A DNA stretch of 64,000 nt, taken from assembly GCA_030248225.1 (NCBI GenBank), contig JASANE010017458.1, positions 1 to 64,000 of the forward strand, read 5' to 3'. The notes under the pieces were generated by a model that worked only from the letters and a program-made list of their open reading frames with translations, was not told where the DNA came from and searched no databases. This document shows positions 48,601-55,309 of the stretch, in pieces. Numbering within the stretch: the first letter of the stretch is position 1; every line of letters begins with the position of its first letter. Made by a program: the position numbers and the translations under genes. Source of the stretch: Trileptium ribeirensis (Eukaryota > Nematoda > Enoplea > Enoplida > Thoracostomopsidae).

Positions 48601-51600
48601 ATCGATTATTTTTGATCCACCGCCTCGAACAGGTCCCGTCGAGGACGGAATGTTATTGCTGTCGGCTGATTGCTCTTGAATCGACGCATCGTCCGTTTCG
48701 TACTGAGGCCGCGTTTCGAGGATCGAATTTTCGACTTGGCTCAAATCGAAAGTGGGCCATTGTTCCTGAAATTAAACCACACAAAATTATTCATCAATGG
48801 AGCAAATAGAAAGGCATTACAGTCGCTGCAATCAATAATGACCATCTCCTATTGAACGGACAAACATCGAGCGAATTATTTAAAAACAATAAATATTATT
48901 GTTAGAGATTCTCGAACTACGAAATATATTGAAAAAATTTCCAACAATGGCGAATATTATTTTAAAGTTTAATTATCGTTTTAGCAGTTTTTTACTATTT
49001 GAAACTATTTTTTCATGCACACGTTGGATCACAACCAGTTGTACTGTTCAACGCGATTGCGATTTCCTTGCGAATATCAAACAACCCTCGAACAAGGGCC
49101 ATTTCTGATCGGAACTGTACAGTTAAAATTATTGTTGCTATTTATCTTAGCTATGCCACACGCACAAAAAGCAGCAAACTTACCAACATTACTTAGCTTT
49201 CGGAATTACAAGGCTGTCTAGCCAATTAGAAATTCAATTACATCTAACTTATCTTAGCTATGCCACACGCACAAAAAGCAGCAAACTTACCAACATTACT
49301 TAGCTTTCGGACTTAAAAGTCTGTCTAGCCAATTAAAAATTCATTTACATCTAATTTATCTTAGCTATGCCACACGCACAAAAAGCAGCAAACTTACCAA
49401 CATTACTTAGCTTTCGGACTTAAAAGTCTGTCTAGCCAATTAAAAATTCATTTACATCTAATTTATCTTAGCTATGCCACACGCACAAAAAGCAGCAAAC
49501 TTACCAACATTACTTAGCTTTCGGACTTAAAAGTCTGTCTAGCCAATTAAAAATTCATTTACATCTAATTTATCTTAGCTATGCCACACGCACAAAAAGC
49601 AGCAAACTTACCAACATTACTTAGCTTTCGGACTTAAAAGTCTGTCTAGCCAATTAAAAATTCATTTACATCTAATTTATCTTAGCTATGCCACACGCAC
49701 AAAAAGCAGCAAACTTACCAACATTACTTAGCTTTCGGACTTAAAAGTCTGTCTAGCCAATTAAAAATTCATTTACATCTAATTTATCTTAGCTATGCCA
49801 CACGCACAAAAAGCAGCAAACTTACCAACATTACTTAGCTTTCGGAATTACAAGGCAGTCTAGTCAATTAAAAATTCATTTACATCAAATACCTTTTAAA
49901 TTTTTGCAGTTAAGCTGAAAAATTAAAATATCGAAGATAATAGAATTTTTGTGGTAACCGCTGGCTTCTCCATTCGTTGAAAATTTTCTTGGAGGCATAA
50001 CTGGGGCCCCCATGGCTTCAACTGGAGGGCGAAGTACGGGTCGAAATCTAAAAATTTCAAAACTTAATATTTTCCCCGAAAGGCGCTAAAATTGGTAATA
50101 AATGGCCTCAGATGCGGTGCAAAAACGCATCAAAATCAACTTTTCAACCTAATATTTACTTGAATTAATCTTATTTATAACTTCACATAGGGATTTTTGA
50201 AAAAATTTTGATAAGTTTTTATGTCAACACGGGCTATTATTACCCCGTCTTGGAACTCAAAAATTTTACCAAAGGGCCCCAACCGGGGGCACCCATTTTC
50301 AACAGGAAGCAGTGAAAAATGCCAGCACCCTCAACAGTTTGGAGAAGCCAGCATTGTCTAGATATTCCATAAATAATATCTTCTCCAGTTATAAAAACAT
50401 CAGAAATTAGTAACTCTATCGAGATTACAGAACGTAGTGAAGAATAGGCCACTTGCGTGCACAGCCAATCAGCTCTCGATAGCATATAGCATACGTCGAC
50501 ATGCTATATGTGGATATCGCAACAATACCGCACAAGATACAACAGGAATTAACACCAACAATAAGCTTCCCATGCCCCAAAACACCCAAGTGCAAGCTAT
50601 CAGCCTCCCAGGACGTAACAGTAAAATTAGGAATTTTGGGTCAATGAACCATGGCGGCGCCATAAATCCGTACCCACAGAACCATAGATTGCCGAGCAAA
50701 ATCAAAACCAGCAATGAGTTTGACGTGCCCGAAAACCCTCAGGTAAAACTTATCAACCGCCCAAGACGTCAGAAGAAATTTTCAAATTTTTGGTCGAGGA
50801 ACCAGAGGGGTGCCATACCTCAAATCACATGAACCGGTGCCGTAATCGAAAAACAGAAAAGAGGCATGGACATTCTTACTATGAAATAAAACCAAGCAGA
50901 GAAAATATTCGAAAGTTAAGATAAAAATAATCTTGCTTCCGTGAAGGGTACTAAAATCATGTAAAATTTGCTGTCTGGCCACAAACCTTGGGGACGCCAT
51001 ATTCTGTACCATGGAACCATGAGTCACAGAGCAAAACCAACACCGGCAATGAGTTTCCCATGCCCGAAAACCCCGAAATGAAACTTTTCAGTTGCCCAGG
51101 ACGTGAGAACAAATTTTCGAATTTTGGGTCGGGGAACCATTGGGACACAATACCTCAAACCCCATAACGCTAGAACCGGAGCTTAGTCGAAAAACAAAAT
51201 AGGCATTTATCATTTTACTACAATACAAACCCAGCCCGAGAAAAAATTCGAAAGTTAAAATAAAAATAAACTTGCTTCCGTGAAGGGTACTAAAATGGGG
51301 TGAAAACACTCATTTTGACCTCTGACCCCAAACAACGGACCTTAGGTCGCAGAGCAAAACCAGCACCAGCAATGAGTTTCCCATGCCCAAAAACCCCCAG
51401 TTAAAACTTATAAACCGCCCAAGAGGTCAGAAGAAATTTTCAAATTTTTGGTTGAGGAACCATTGGGGCGCTATACCACCGTACCTCAAACCTCATAAAT
51501 CCAGAACAGGAGCCTTATTCGAAAAACAAAAAAGGTATATCGGCATATATCATTTTACTATGAAATAAAACCAACCAGAGAAAAAATTCCAAAGTTAAGA

Positions 51601-54600
51601 TAAAACTAGTGAAGCCCGCTTGCGAGCCAGAATTCGAGTGGTGAGAAAAATCCCCCGAAGTCTGTTGTAGAAAGCACACACAAACAAAGCCTACACACAG
51701 TACGCAGGTGCAGCATTATCTGGCCTGTCCACAACCCTCCGAAAAGTGGAGGGGAAACTTCGAGGGGCCCCATGTTCATTCTCGGGGGAAATTTCAAAGT
51801 GGGGGGGATAAATTTTGCTTAAAAATACAAAATATTTCCATATTTTCATGCATTTTTACTACTATGAACGTACTTTCAAGCTAAAAAACAATATTTTATC
51901 ATTATAAATAGTGGTAATTAATGTTTAAAAAACAATTTGCAAACAAAAAACATAAATTTTCAGACATAAAAAATTTCTGGAATTAGTTGAACATGGGGGG
52001 TTTCGGCCGAGTGGGGGACGGACGGACATGGGGGAAAATCTCACGAACATGGGGGATTTGGAAAATGGGGGGTCCCCCCACAACCCCCCCCCCCCACTGT
52101 GGACAGGCCAGATTATATAAACCGTGAGTGATGAGTCATAGTTACGCCCGCCTCTTTTGATAGCCAACGTATGAGTCACTTCGCTCTCTCAATCCACTCG
52201 AATTCAACTAACCTTGCTTCTGTGAAGGGTACTAAAATGGGGTGAAAAACCCTCATTTTAACCTCTGACACCGAACCATGCGGCGTAACAACACCGTACC
52301 CAGGGAACCAAGAATCGAAGAGCAAAACCAAAAGCGGCAATGAGTTTCAATGCCTGTAAACCTTAAGGTAAAACTTATCAACCGCCCAAGACGTCAGAAG
52401 AAATTTTCAAATTTTTGGTCGCGGAACCATTGGGGCGCTATACCCCCGTACCTCAAACCTCATAAATGCAGAAAAGGAGCCTTATTCGAAAAACAAAAAA
52501 GAGGCATCGACATATATCATTTTACTATGAAATGAAACCATCCAGAGAAAAAATTCAAAAGTTAAGGTAAAAATACGCTTGCTTCCGTGAAGGGTACTAA
52601 TGTGGGACAAAATATGGCAAAAACACCCACATTTTGACCCCTGACCCCGGAACCAGACCCCAAATCAAAAAACGCCCGGGGATGTACACGGTAAAGCGAC
52701 TATGCCGGTTCGAATGAACCCAAGATCATAAAAATCGCTTAACTCGTTCCTACGTTATGATCGATATCACACACAGACTAAAAGATGTCACCCCTGCAAC
52801 ACACAATCTCCACTACGTTTCACTACGTTCTGAATAACACAAAAGCAAACCAAACGAAAAAAGAAAGCTAAACAGAAAAAATAGAAAATAATGCAAACCT
52901 TAAGGCATTTCTTCCACTGTCGCCGAAGTGCTTTGTAACGCGCCGTTAATTTTGCTTTAAGACACTCGCGTTCCGATCGGGTCGAATGACACGGAAACAC
53001 ACCGAACAGAAAACACCAAGCATCGGTACGGATCTCGGGAACAATTCCGCCTAAAAGGTAATAATAATAATGAAAAGAGCAGTAGCCAAAACCAAACAAA
53101 GAGAAGCATAGGATGGCATTCGTCACCTCAACGGGCTACCGCCAGTGACTATTAAAGATATAAAGTTTGAGTGGCAAGGTGTGGAACGTATTTCAGTACT
53201 TCGTTCTACAGGAATGGTCAGCGGTTGGAATATAGACATCTCAGCTAGCGACAATTCAGTCTCAATGCGTGCTGACAAGCATTTCTAAAAATCTATAATA
53301 ATTGGTATACGAGGCAGTTGTTTTAATGACCTTAATATGAAATGAAAGACAAGTCGTTCCGGCTTTATAGACGCTGCTTGGGTTCTGGCAGCGACTGTAC
53401 GCCGCTCCCATTTAGGACTTTACAGCTTTGGTGGAAGCACCTTCTGTACAATAAAATGTCCATCTGTTTGCACCTTCACAGTGCAGACTAGAACTTTGCT
53501 TTATGACGACTGCTATAGAACTATGAGTAGACCGAATTTGAAGTACAGTACTCGCCAGAAATGAGTGTTCGGTTTCAAACGAACGAACATCGAACATATT
53601 TTTTGTGCTAATATGTCTCGAATAAACTTCAAACACGTTTCGAACAAAATCTATTGTTTTTCGAACGCACGTCCAGCTAACATCCAACGAACAGCACTCA
53701 TTTCTGGTGAGTACTGTACGTAAGCAATGAAATATCATGCAATAATATTTGGATCATGCCAAGTTCACCCCGATTTTGGAATAATCGATTGCTTTGTATA
53801 TCTCTAAGAGTACATCTGAGCCATAGTCTAAACCTATGCTTAGCCAGGGCTCACATTGCAATTATTGCCATATCGTTATCATGTCAAGCCCCCTTGGGTA
53901 TAGGGGTAAGTTTACCTGACCCTAAAATTTGACTGTCGAACTGGAGTATCCAACGGCAATGATTTATCTAAATCACATGGAATTTCAATTCAAACGCCGT
54001 CTCAAATATGTAGCACCGCCAACCATAACAGCCGGTTAACACGAAAAGATATGCTAGAAGGAGCGGATATTATATCATTAGTTATAAAATACAATACAAC
54101 ACGGATCAACCTACGTAACATAATCAGTAAAAATGAAACAATAATCATTCCTGTTCTGCTAATTCAGCAACAAAGAATTCGCCAATATCTGGTGTGGTCC
54201 AAGGCTCAACACCAAACGCATTATATACTTCCGGGTTTAAAAATGAAACAATAATCATTCCTGTTCTGCTAATTCAGCAACAAAGAATTCGCCAATATCT
54301 GGTGTGGTCCAAGGCTCAACACCAAACGCATTATATACTTCCGGGTTTAAAAATGAAACAATAATCATTCCTGTTCTGCTAATTCAGCAACAAAGAATTC
54401 GCCAATATCTGGTGTGGTCCAAGGCTCAACACCAAACGCATTATATACTTCCGGGTTTAAAAATGAAACAATAATCATTCCTGTTCTGCTAATTCAGCAA
54501 CAAAGAATTCGCCAATATCTGGTGTGGTCCAAGGCTCAACACCAAACGCATTATATACTTCCGGGTTTAAAGGATCCAGGGAAAAGCTTGCCAAATTTAG

Positions 54601-55002
54601 GCGAAGCATTTAGAATATACTAATCAGTAGGGAGCCACAAGGGACGCTCTTATAAGCCCAAAAAGCGACTCTGATTCTACCCCAAAATCCTAGCCTCATT
54701 CTTTAGATCCAAAGCGAACCTTTAAAAATCCGTTTGCGGAACAGATGTTCATCGATTATTCGGCCGTCCTTGTCCATTAGCGTCCGAAATTCTTCAGAGG
54801 TCATCGGATCACTCCGCACCCCGTTAGCGTTATTCCGGCAGTTAGCCGATGCAGTTGAAGATCTAATTTCGACATTAGTCGGCACACTATTATGGCACGC
54901 TGCTGAGCCACAAAACGGATCTGAGCATTCCGGTTCAACGGGATACGAAATCATTTCAAAGTCAAGTTCCTCTGGAACACTTGGCGCTGGAGCGGACGCC
55001 AT
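33570..55002 (-). CDS. TBC-domain Rab GTPase-activating protein (multi-exon gene)
   Basis: TBC proteins accelerate GTP hydrolysis by Rab GTPases in membrane traffic. Eleven minus-strand exons, each with GT and AG borders, join in a single frame of 486 codons with a stop at 33570: 54720-55002, 52899-53050, 48580-48765, 44511-44614, 43547-43685, 42865-42946, 42396-42486, 38810-38924, 34838-34962, 33791-33885 and 33570-33658. The ordered TBC motifs are GGIVPEIRTDAWCFL, ISKDVPRTER (Arg finger, IxxDxxR), GYVQGMND (Gln finger, YxQ), FWCFVNYV, DLIFCHKWLLLCF and FSFEDGLKLFEIL. Both finger residues are intact, so the product should be active. Three further exons (45929-46031, 45189-45248, 44827-44948) also fit in phase, giving 581 codons. 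By motif memory it is near TBC1D25/TBC1D15/SGSM, but the paralogue is not settled. The N-terminus is short (about 85 residues before the domain); upstream exons cannot be excluded. Confidence 0.85.
33791..33885 (-). CDS. RabGAP exon 10
   Basis: Acceptor TTGTATATTTCAG, donor TTGGG/GTAACT. 95 bp, entering with one base that completes a Tyr codon from exon 9 and leaving with one base. Peptide GHVFNVLLQEMQLWHSDT, then PPCPYANNCINHW. It covers the last helices of the TBC fold. Confidence 0.7.
34227..34314 (+). CDS. Candidate plus-strand exon inside a RabGAP intron
   Basis: Behind an excellent acceptor (CTAGCTCCCCCACAG) an 88-bp block reads EKFYFGELSWDSSSNLVVTG then YTMGRIVCP. It is followed by a donor CCCAG/GTTAAC. 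The family is not recognised. If real it belongs to a gene nested in, or overlapping, the opposite-strand RabGAP gene; no partner exon was found. Confidence 0.25.
34838..34962 (-). CDS. RabGAP exon 9
   Basis: Acceptor TTTTGCTAG, donor ATA/GTAAGT. 125 bp in phase 0 to 2. Peptide RHLIESEVMTNCRIQIVD, then NANFVACMFLSDQPFSSFM and TSNE. The FVACMFL segment fits the helix that in other TBC proteins reads like F-x-C-x-A-I-L near the domain end. Similarity here is modest; phase agreement with both neighbours supports it. Confidence 0.6.
35530..35698. repeat. Tandem repeat copy 1 (left of piggyBac)
   Basis: First of three copies of a unit of about 150 bp: AACTTTAGATAATAGAACAG, then GGGCCACGGTAACCCATCC, GGACCTCAGTTTAG and GAAGAACCGGCAAGC, ending in TTAA. 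Copies 2 and 3 lie at 38209-38361 and 38362-38545. The family is the interspersed one seen at 20.0 and 22.4 kb. Confidence 0.7.
35699..38208. mobile_element. piggyBac-family transposon, nearly complete
   Basis: The left end is TTAA followed by CCCATTAACTGCGG. The right end, read inverted, is CCCATTCACTCCGG: 14-base inverted repeats with 2 mismatches. The left TTAA is at 35695-35698. On the right only TT of the duplicated TTAA remains (38209-38210). Subterminal copies of GCCCTACAATTGTAG sit at 35909-35923 and, inverted, at 38135-38150 and 38179-38193. Length 2510 bp, typical of an autonomous piggyBac element, with one transposase pseudogene on the minus strand. It is inserted exactly at the junction of two tandem repeat copies; the neighbouring copy junction (ACCTTAAGGGCTGG) shows the pre-insertion site. 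Confidence 0.9.
36048..37702 (-). pseudogene. piggyBac transposase, interrupted
   Basis: PiggyBac transposases cut and paste at TTAA without leaving scars. The reading starts near 37700 with an acidic leader (DSDPDYNPNLSSDSESS), then WIEESRRPALFDFTGQPGL and PYDYFMALFPQALFDKIV. A stop and frame change follow near 37345. It continues VEMIKFMGLVLLMGLDKKPE, LLRFIHFSNDYSEIGPNRL, SLCIDESMMFWCGQLLFRQY (first catalytic Asp in DESM), IPSKRHKYGIKVFSL, HHLYMNNYYNNIYLS (usual M-D-N changed to M-N-N) and, after another shift near 36660, TSKMKVLRSKPNAYLLLDY-like sequence. The end is a C-terminal cysteine-rich zinc finger (CVQCKLPQPG, CSSYHCAGCPDNPCLCVYPC). A short internal duplication repeats the RFIHFS motif. 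Inactive through the frame breaks and loss of an acidic residue. Confidence 0.9.
38209..38545. repeat. Tandem repeat copies 2 and 3 (right of piggyBac)
   Basis: Two units of about 152-180 bp beginning GGGCTTGGAAGCTTAGATA (38210) and GGGCTGGAAGTTTAGAAAA (38364). Each contains CGGGCC(A/G)CGGTAG and GAACCGG or AAACCGG. The last copy ends AGGCTTGACTTTAGCCATAT, shared with the 22.4-kb copy. Confidence 0.7.
38810..38924 (-). CDS. RabGAP exon 8
   Basis: Acceptor GGTTTATTTCTAG, donor ACTCAG/GTGGCA. 115 bp. It completes the Lys codon left by exon 7 and reads WLLLCFLREFSFEDGLKLF, then EILSTQHLELNSFTAQCTQ. This is the conserved R/K-WLLL-x-F-x-R-E-F helix of TBC domains. Confidence 0.88.
39335..39990 (-). 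pseudogene. Second Sola-like transposase fragment
   Basis: Minus strand reads INTPAEWVNTLKLARLNKPF, then TVVQLCHADCLNFRNLAELL, HRKDFSSPMNIYVASLASG and, after a frame change, LPITVGKKNDLLERLLAS. These align in order with INTPDEWENILMGAHRGSNP, YRVVMLEQKDIYDLKELSS and KKVDLVSLITSG of the transposase at 25.9-27.7 kb. Only the C-terminal quarter is present. Sequence divergence is high, so this is an older, separate insertion. It lies in an intron of the RabGAP gene. Confidence 0.65.
39991..41145. other. RabGAP intron 7, non-coding part
   Basis: AT-rich. GTTCATTT(A)T motifs recur between 40370 and 40680. No gene or element recognised. Confidence 0.35.
41146..41235. repeat. CCGGAA-based palindromic cluster
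   Basis: Contains CCGGAATTCCGGTTCCGGT, then GCCGGAACCGCAACCGGAA and GCCGGAATTCCGGTTAC. This is a run of CCGGAA/TTCCGG half-sites forming overlapping perfect palindromes in an otherwise AT-rich intron. Function unknown. Confidence 0.6.
41236..42395. other. RabGAP intron 7, proximal part
   Basis: AT-rich with a TATT/ATAT-rich tract at 42080-42150. No coding block recognised. Confidence 0.35.
42396..42486 (-). CDS. RabGAP exon 7
   Basis: Acceptor CTACTGTTGTTTCAG, donor CATAA/GTAAGT. 91 bp: VVLKDLLQDLDKDLFLYLQI then CGSEDLIFCHK. Its first 51 bp and the intron sequence just upstream are duplicated at 42590-42733. Confidence 0.88.
42435..42733. repeat. 155-bp partial exon/intron tandem duplication
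   Basis: Copies 42435-42589 and 42590-42733 are about 95% identical. Each contains the last part of intron 6, its acceptor (TTGTTTCAG), and the first about 50 bp of exon 7. The upstream copy lacks the exon's 3' half and its donor. Confidence 0.9.
42865..42946 (-). CDS. RabGAP exon 6
   Basis: Acceptor TGCAATTTTAG, donor ATGG/GTAAGG. 82 bp, ALSFWCFVNYVLKVQKDFL then AEGMVQKM. This is the A-x-x-F-W-C-F motif that follows the QGMxD helix in TBC domains. Confidence 0.9.
43547..43685 (-). CDS. RabGAP exon 5 (glutamine finger)
   Basis: Acceptor TTTGTACTTGTAG, donor TCTGAG/GTATTT. 139 bp: DKNGNAENMLLLRDMLTTF, then AFYCPDVGYVQGMNDIV and SRFLVVLESE. The Gln of Y-V-Q is the second catalytic finger. Confidence 0.93.
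44511..44614 (-). CDS. RabGAP exon 4 (arginine finger)
   Basis: Acceptor GTTTTTAG, donor TTCGA/GTGAGT. 104 bp: SYACRHRCDVAKLCDSIRY then ISKDVPRTERHQTYF. I-x-x-D-x-x-R is the conserved catalytic arginine motif. Confidence 0.93.
44827..44948 (-). CDS. Candidate RabGAP insertion exon 3d
   Basis: Acceptor TTTGCTTATACGTTGCAG, donor TGTTACAG/GTGATT. 122 bp: NLCDALNALVGWVLHLVSD then NASKTSAVLVSYIHETQSLLQ after a first Asp codon split across the junction. It ends in phase 0, as exon 4 requires, and its entry phase matches the block at 45189. Not part of the core TBC fold, so it would lie in a loop insertion between the second and fourth exons. Confidence 0.45.
45189..45248 (-). CDS. Candidate RabGAP insertion exon 3c
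   Basis: 60-bp block LSSSAEWTRFVLNHQSTSP with donor GTCCAG/GTGTAA and acceptor ACTGCTCAG. A stronger acceptor (CTTGCCTCCGCAG) lies 14 bp upstream in the same frame but would need a different incoming phase. The outgoing base plus the next exon gives an Asp codon. Confidence 0.38.
45621..45673 (+). other. G-rich tract, quadruplex-forming potential
   Basis: Five G runs (GGGGG at 45621, GGGG at 45634, GGG at 45643, GGGG at 45660, GGGG at 45670) are separated mainly by T runs, resembling GGGGTTTT telomere-like motifs. It lies in a RabGAP intron, on the strand opposite the transcript, so the transcript carries the C-rich complement. Confidence 0.5.
45929..46031 (-). CDS. Candidate RabGAP insertion exon 3b
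   Basis: 103-bp block DDFDMNLIEFWKSMDSEDSK then RIHTNRNCSLHHLS behind GAAATGCAG, with a weak donor TTCGG/GTCTAC. It enters in phase 0 as exon 3 requires and leaves in phase 1 to match 45248. Protein-like composition. The donor is the weakest link. Confidence 0.33.
46032..48579. other. RabGAP intron, non-coding part
   Basis: Positions 47350-47460 contain two near-inverted blocks built on TACGTATGTA. At 47720 a TATATAAA box is followed within 45 bases by a run of CAGTT motifs (47755-47800) on the plus strand, similar to a retrotransposon-type core promoter, but no gag/pol reading follows. The plus-strand ORF 47861-48103 is hydrophobic and unassigned. Confidence 0.35.
48580..48765 (-). CDS. RabGAP exon 3 (symmetrical insertion exon)
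   Basis: Acceptor GTTTAATTTCAG, donor GCTCAG/GTACCC. 186 bp in phase 0 at both ends: EQWPTFDLSQVENSILETRP, QYETDDASIQEQSADSNN, then IPSSTGPVRGGG and KIIDIYEIEAQ. Acidic and polar, without TBC motifs, so it encodes a loop inserted in the domain between RRQW and the arginine-finger segment. SGSM-type TBC proteins have a long insertion at the same place. Being symmetrical it could be skipped without a frameshift. Confidence 0.8.
48766..49145. other. RabGAP intron 2, upstream part
   Basis: AT-rich. Small ORFs only. Confidence 0.35.
49146..49894. repeat. Minisatellite, 107-bp unit x 7
   Basis: CTTAG starts of the units fall exactly at 49146, 49253, 49360, 49467, 49574, 49681 and 49788. The five middle units are nearly identical (GGACTTAAAAGTCTGTCTAG). 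The first and last share a different variant (GGAATTACAAGG). On the transcript strand of the RabGAP gene every unit contains a donor consensus TTG/GTAAGT and an upstream TTGGCTAG acceptor-like site. Confidence 0.95.
49895..50639. other. RabGAP intron 2, non-coding
   Basis: No gene. May contain older, unrecognisable copies of the following array (GGGGCCCCAACCGGGGGC-like text at 50270-50290). Confidence 0.3.
51609..52205. mobile_element. Outer insertion in the 340-bp array
   Basis: Interrupts one array unit between GATAAAACTA and ACCTTGCTTC. Possible AACTA duplication at 51604-51608 and 52206-52210. Inverted 12-mers GAATTCGAGTGG (51630-51641) and CCACTCGAATTC (52194-52205) lie near its ends. 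Without the smaller element inside it, it would be about 205 bp. No coding capacity, so it is a non-autonomous element. Confidence 0.55.
51720..52111. mobile_element. 392-bp MITE with perfect 13-bp inverted ends
   Basis: Ends CTGGCCTGTCCAC (51720-51732) and GTGGACAGGCCAG (52099-52111), flanked by the direct duplication ATTAT (51715-51719, 52112-52116). The interior is rich in ACATGGGGGA-type G runs and carries GGGGGGTCCCCCC and a run of 12 C (52084-52095). It sits inside the outer element, which sits inside the array. The perfect ends imply it is the youngest of the three. Confidence 0.88.
52899..53050 (-). CDS. RabGAP exon 2 (start of TBC domain)
   Basis: Acceptor TTACCTTTTAG, donor CTTAAG/GTTTGC. 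152 bp: GIVPEIRTDAWCFLFGVFP, CHSTRSERECLKAKLTARY then KALRRQWKKCLK. G-G-I-x-P-x-x-R-x-x-x-W-x-F-L is the signature start of a TBC domain, with the first Gly formed across the exon junction. Confidence 0.92.
53051..54130. other. RabGAP intron 1, non-coding part
   Basis: Positions 53540-53710 hold repeated CGAACA/TTCGAAC motifs. Positions 53815-53940 resemble a diverged copy of the GGCTTAG-type interspersed repeat. No coding block. Confidence 0.35.
54131..54570. repeat. Perfect tandem repeat, 110-bp unit x 4
   Basis: Units begin AAATGAAACAATAATCATTC at 54131, 54241, 54351 and 54461 and end CTTCCGGGTTTAA. I see no differences between the four copies, implying very recent expansion or active homogenisation. 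It lies in intron 1 of the RabGAP gene. The unit length is not a multiple of three and no frame persists. Confidence 0.97.
54720..55002 (-). CDS. RabGAP exon 1 with start codon
   Basis: ATG at 55000-55002 (reverse), donor TTTAAAG/GTTCGC. Reads MASAPAPSVPEELDFEMISY, an acidic/Cys segment, a Ser-rich linker and then DPMTSEEFRTLMDKDGRI, then IDEHLFRKRIFKG. The pattern S-x-x-E-F-x-x-x-x-D-x-x-G-R-x immediately before R-x-x-I-F-x-G is the usual lead-in to TBC1D25/TBC1D15-type domains. Short 85-residue N-terminus, no membrane segment. Confidence 0.85.
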
Positions 55003-55075
55003 TTTTCAAATATATCTTCTATTCTGTCGTAATCTGTGCTTTGGTCGATCTAATCGAAGATGAAACATTGTTTAA

Positions 55076-55306
55076 AAATTAAGAGTAATATCTTATAGTA
55101 ATGGTTTACTCTGTCAAACAAACATTATTAATTCGTTGGAAAACGATGTCAACCCTCTACCTATAACACAGATCGAAGCTCCTTCTCTTAAGCCAGAAAT
55201 ACAGGAACCATTGACATTAGGTTGGGGCAACGAAAAGCTGGATTCGGGCAGAAAAGACTCAATGTTAAGCAACCCTAAAAAGAGACCCACTCGGAGCAGC
55301 AATATA
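55076..55306 (+). CDS. Candidate plus-strand terminal coding exon
   Basis: An open plus-strand frame reads NIINSLENDVNPLPITQIEA, then PSLKPEIQEPLTLGWGNEKL and SGRKDSMLSNPKKRPTRSSN, ending at a stop. AATAAAG, a possible poly(A) signal, follows immediately. No in-frame ATG near its start, so it would be a last exon of an upstream gene. It lies head-to-head and about 70 bp from the RabGAP start. Family unknown. The opposite-strand ORF 55114-55302 is an alternative reading. Confidence 0.22.
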
Positions 55307-55309
55307 TAA

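Larger units (their letters stand above)
50640..52620. repeat. Degenerate tandem array, about 340-bp unit
   Basis: The marker GTGAAGGGTACTAAAAT (or a near copy) recurs at about 50941, 51280, 52221 and 52586. It is preceded by CTTGCTTC and followed in the better copies by TTTGACC(T/C)CTGACCCC. A second marker, AGAAATTTTCAAATTTTTGG, recurs at about 50772, 51430 and 52396. Spacing is 340 and 366 bp, or 940 bp where a 597-bp element is inserted. Units are 75-90% similar by eye. Confidence 0.8.

Noticed and set aside
49146..49894. Possible CRISPR-like array
   Set aside because: The 107-bp units are contiguous with no variable spacers, in a eukaryotic intron; it is a minisatellite.
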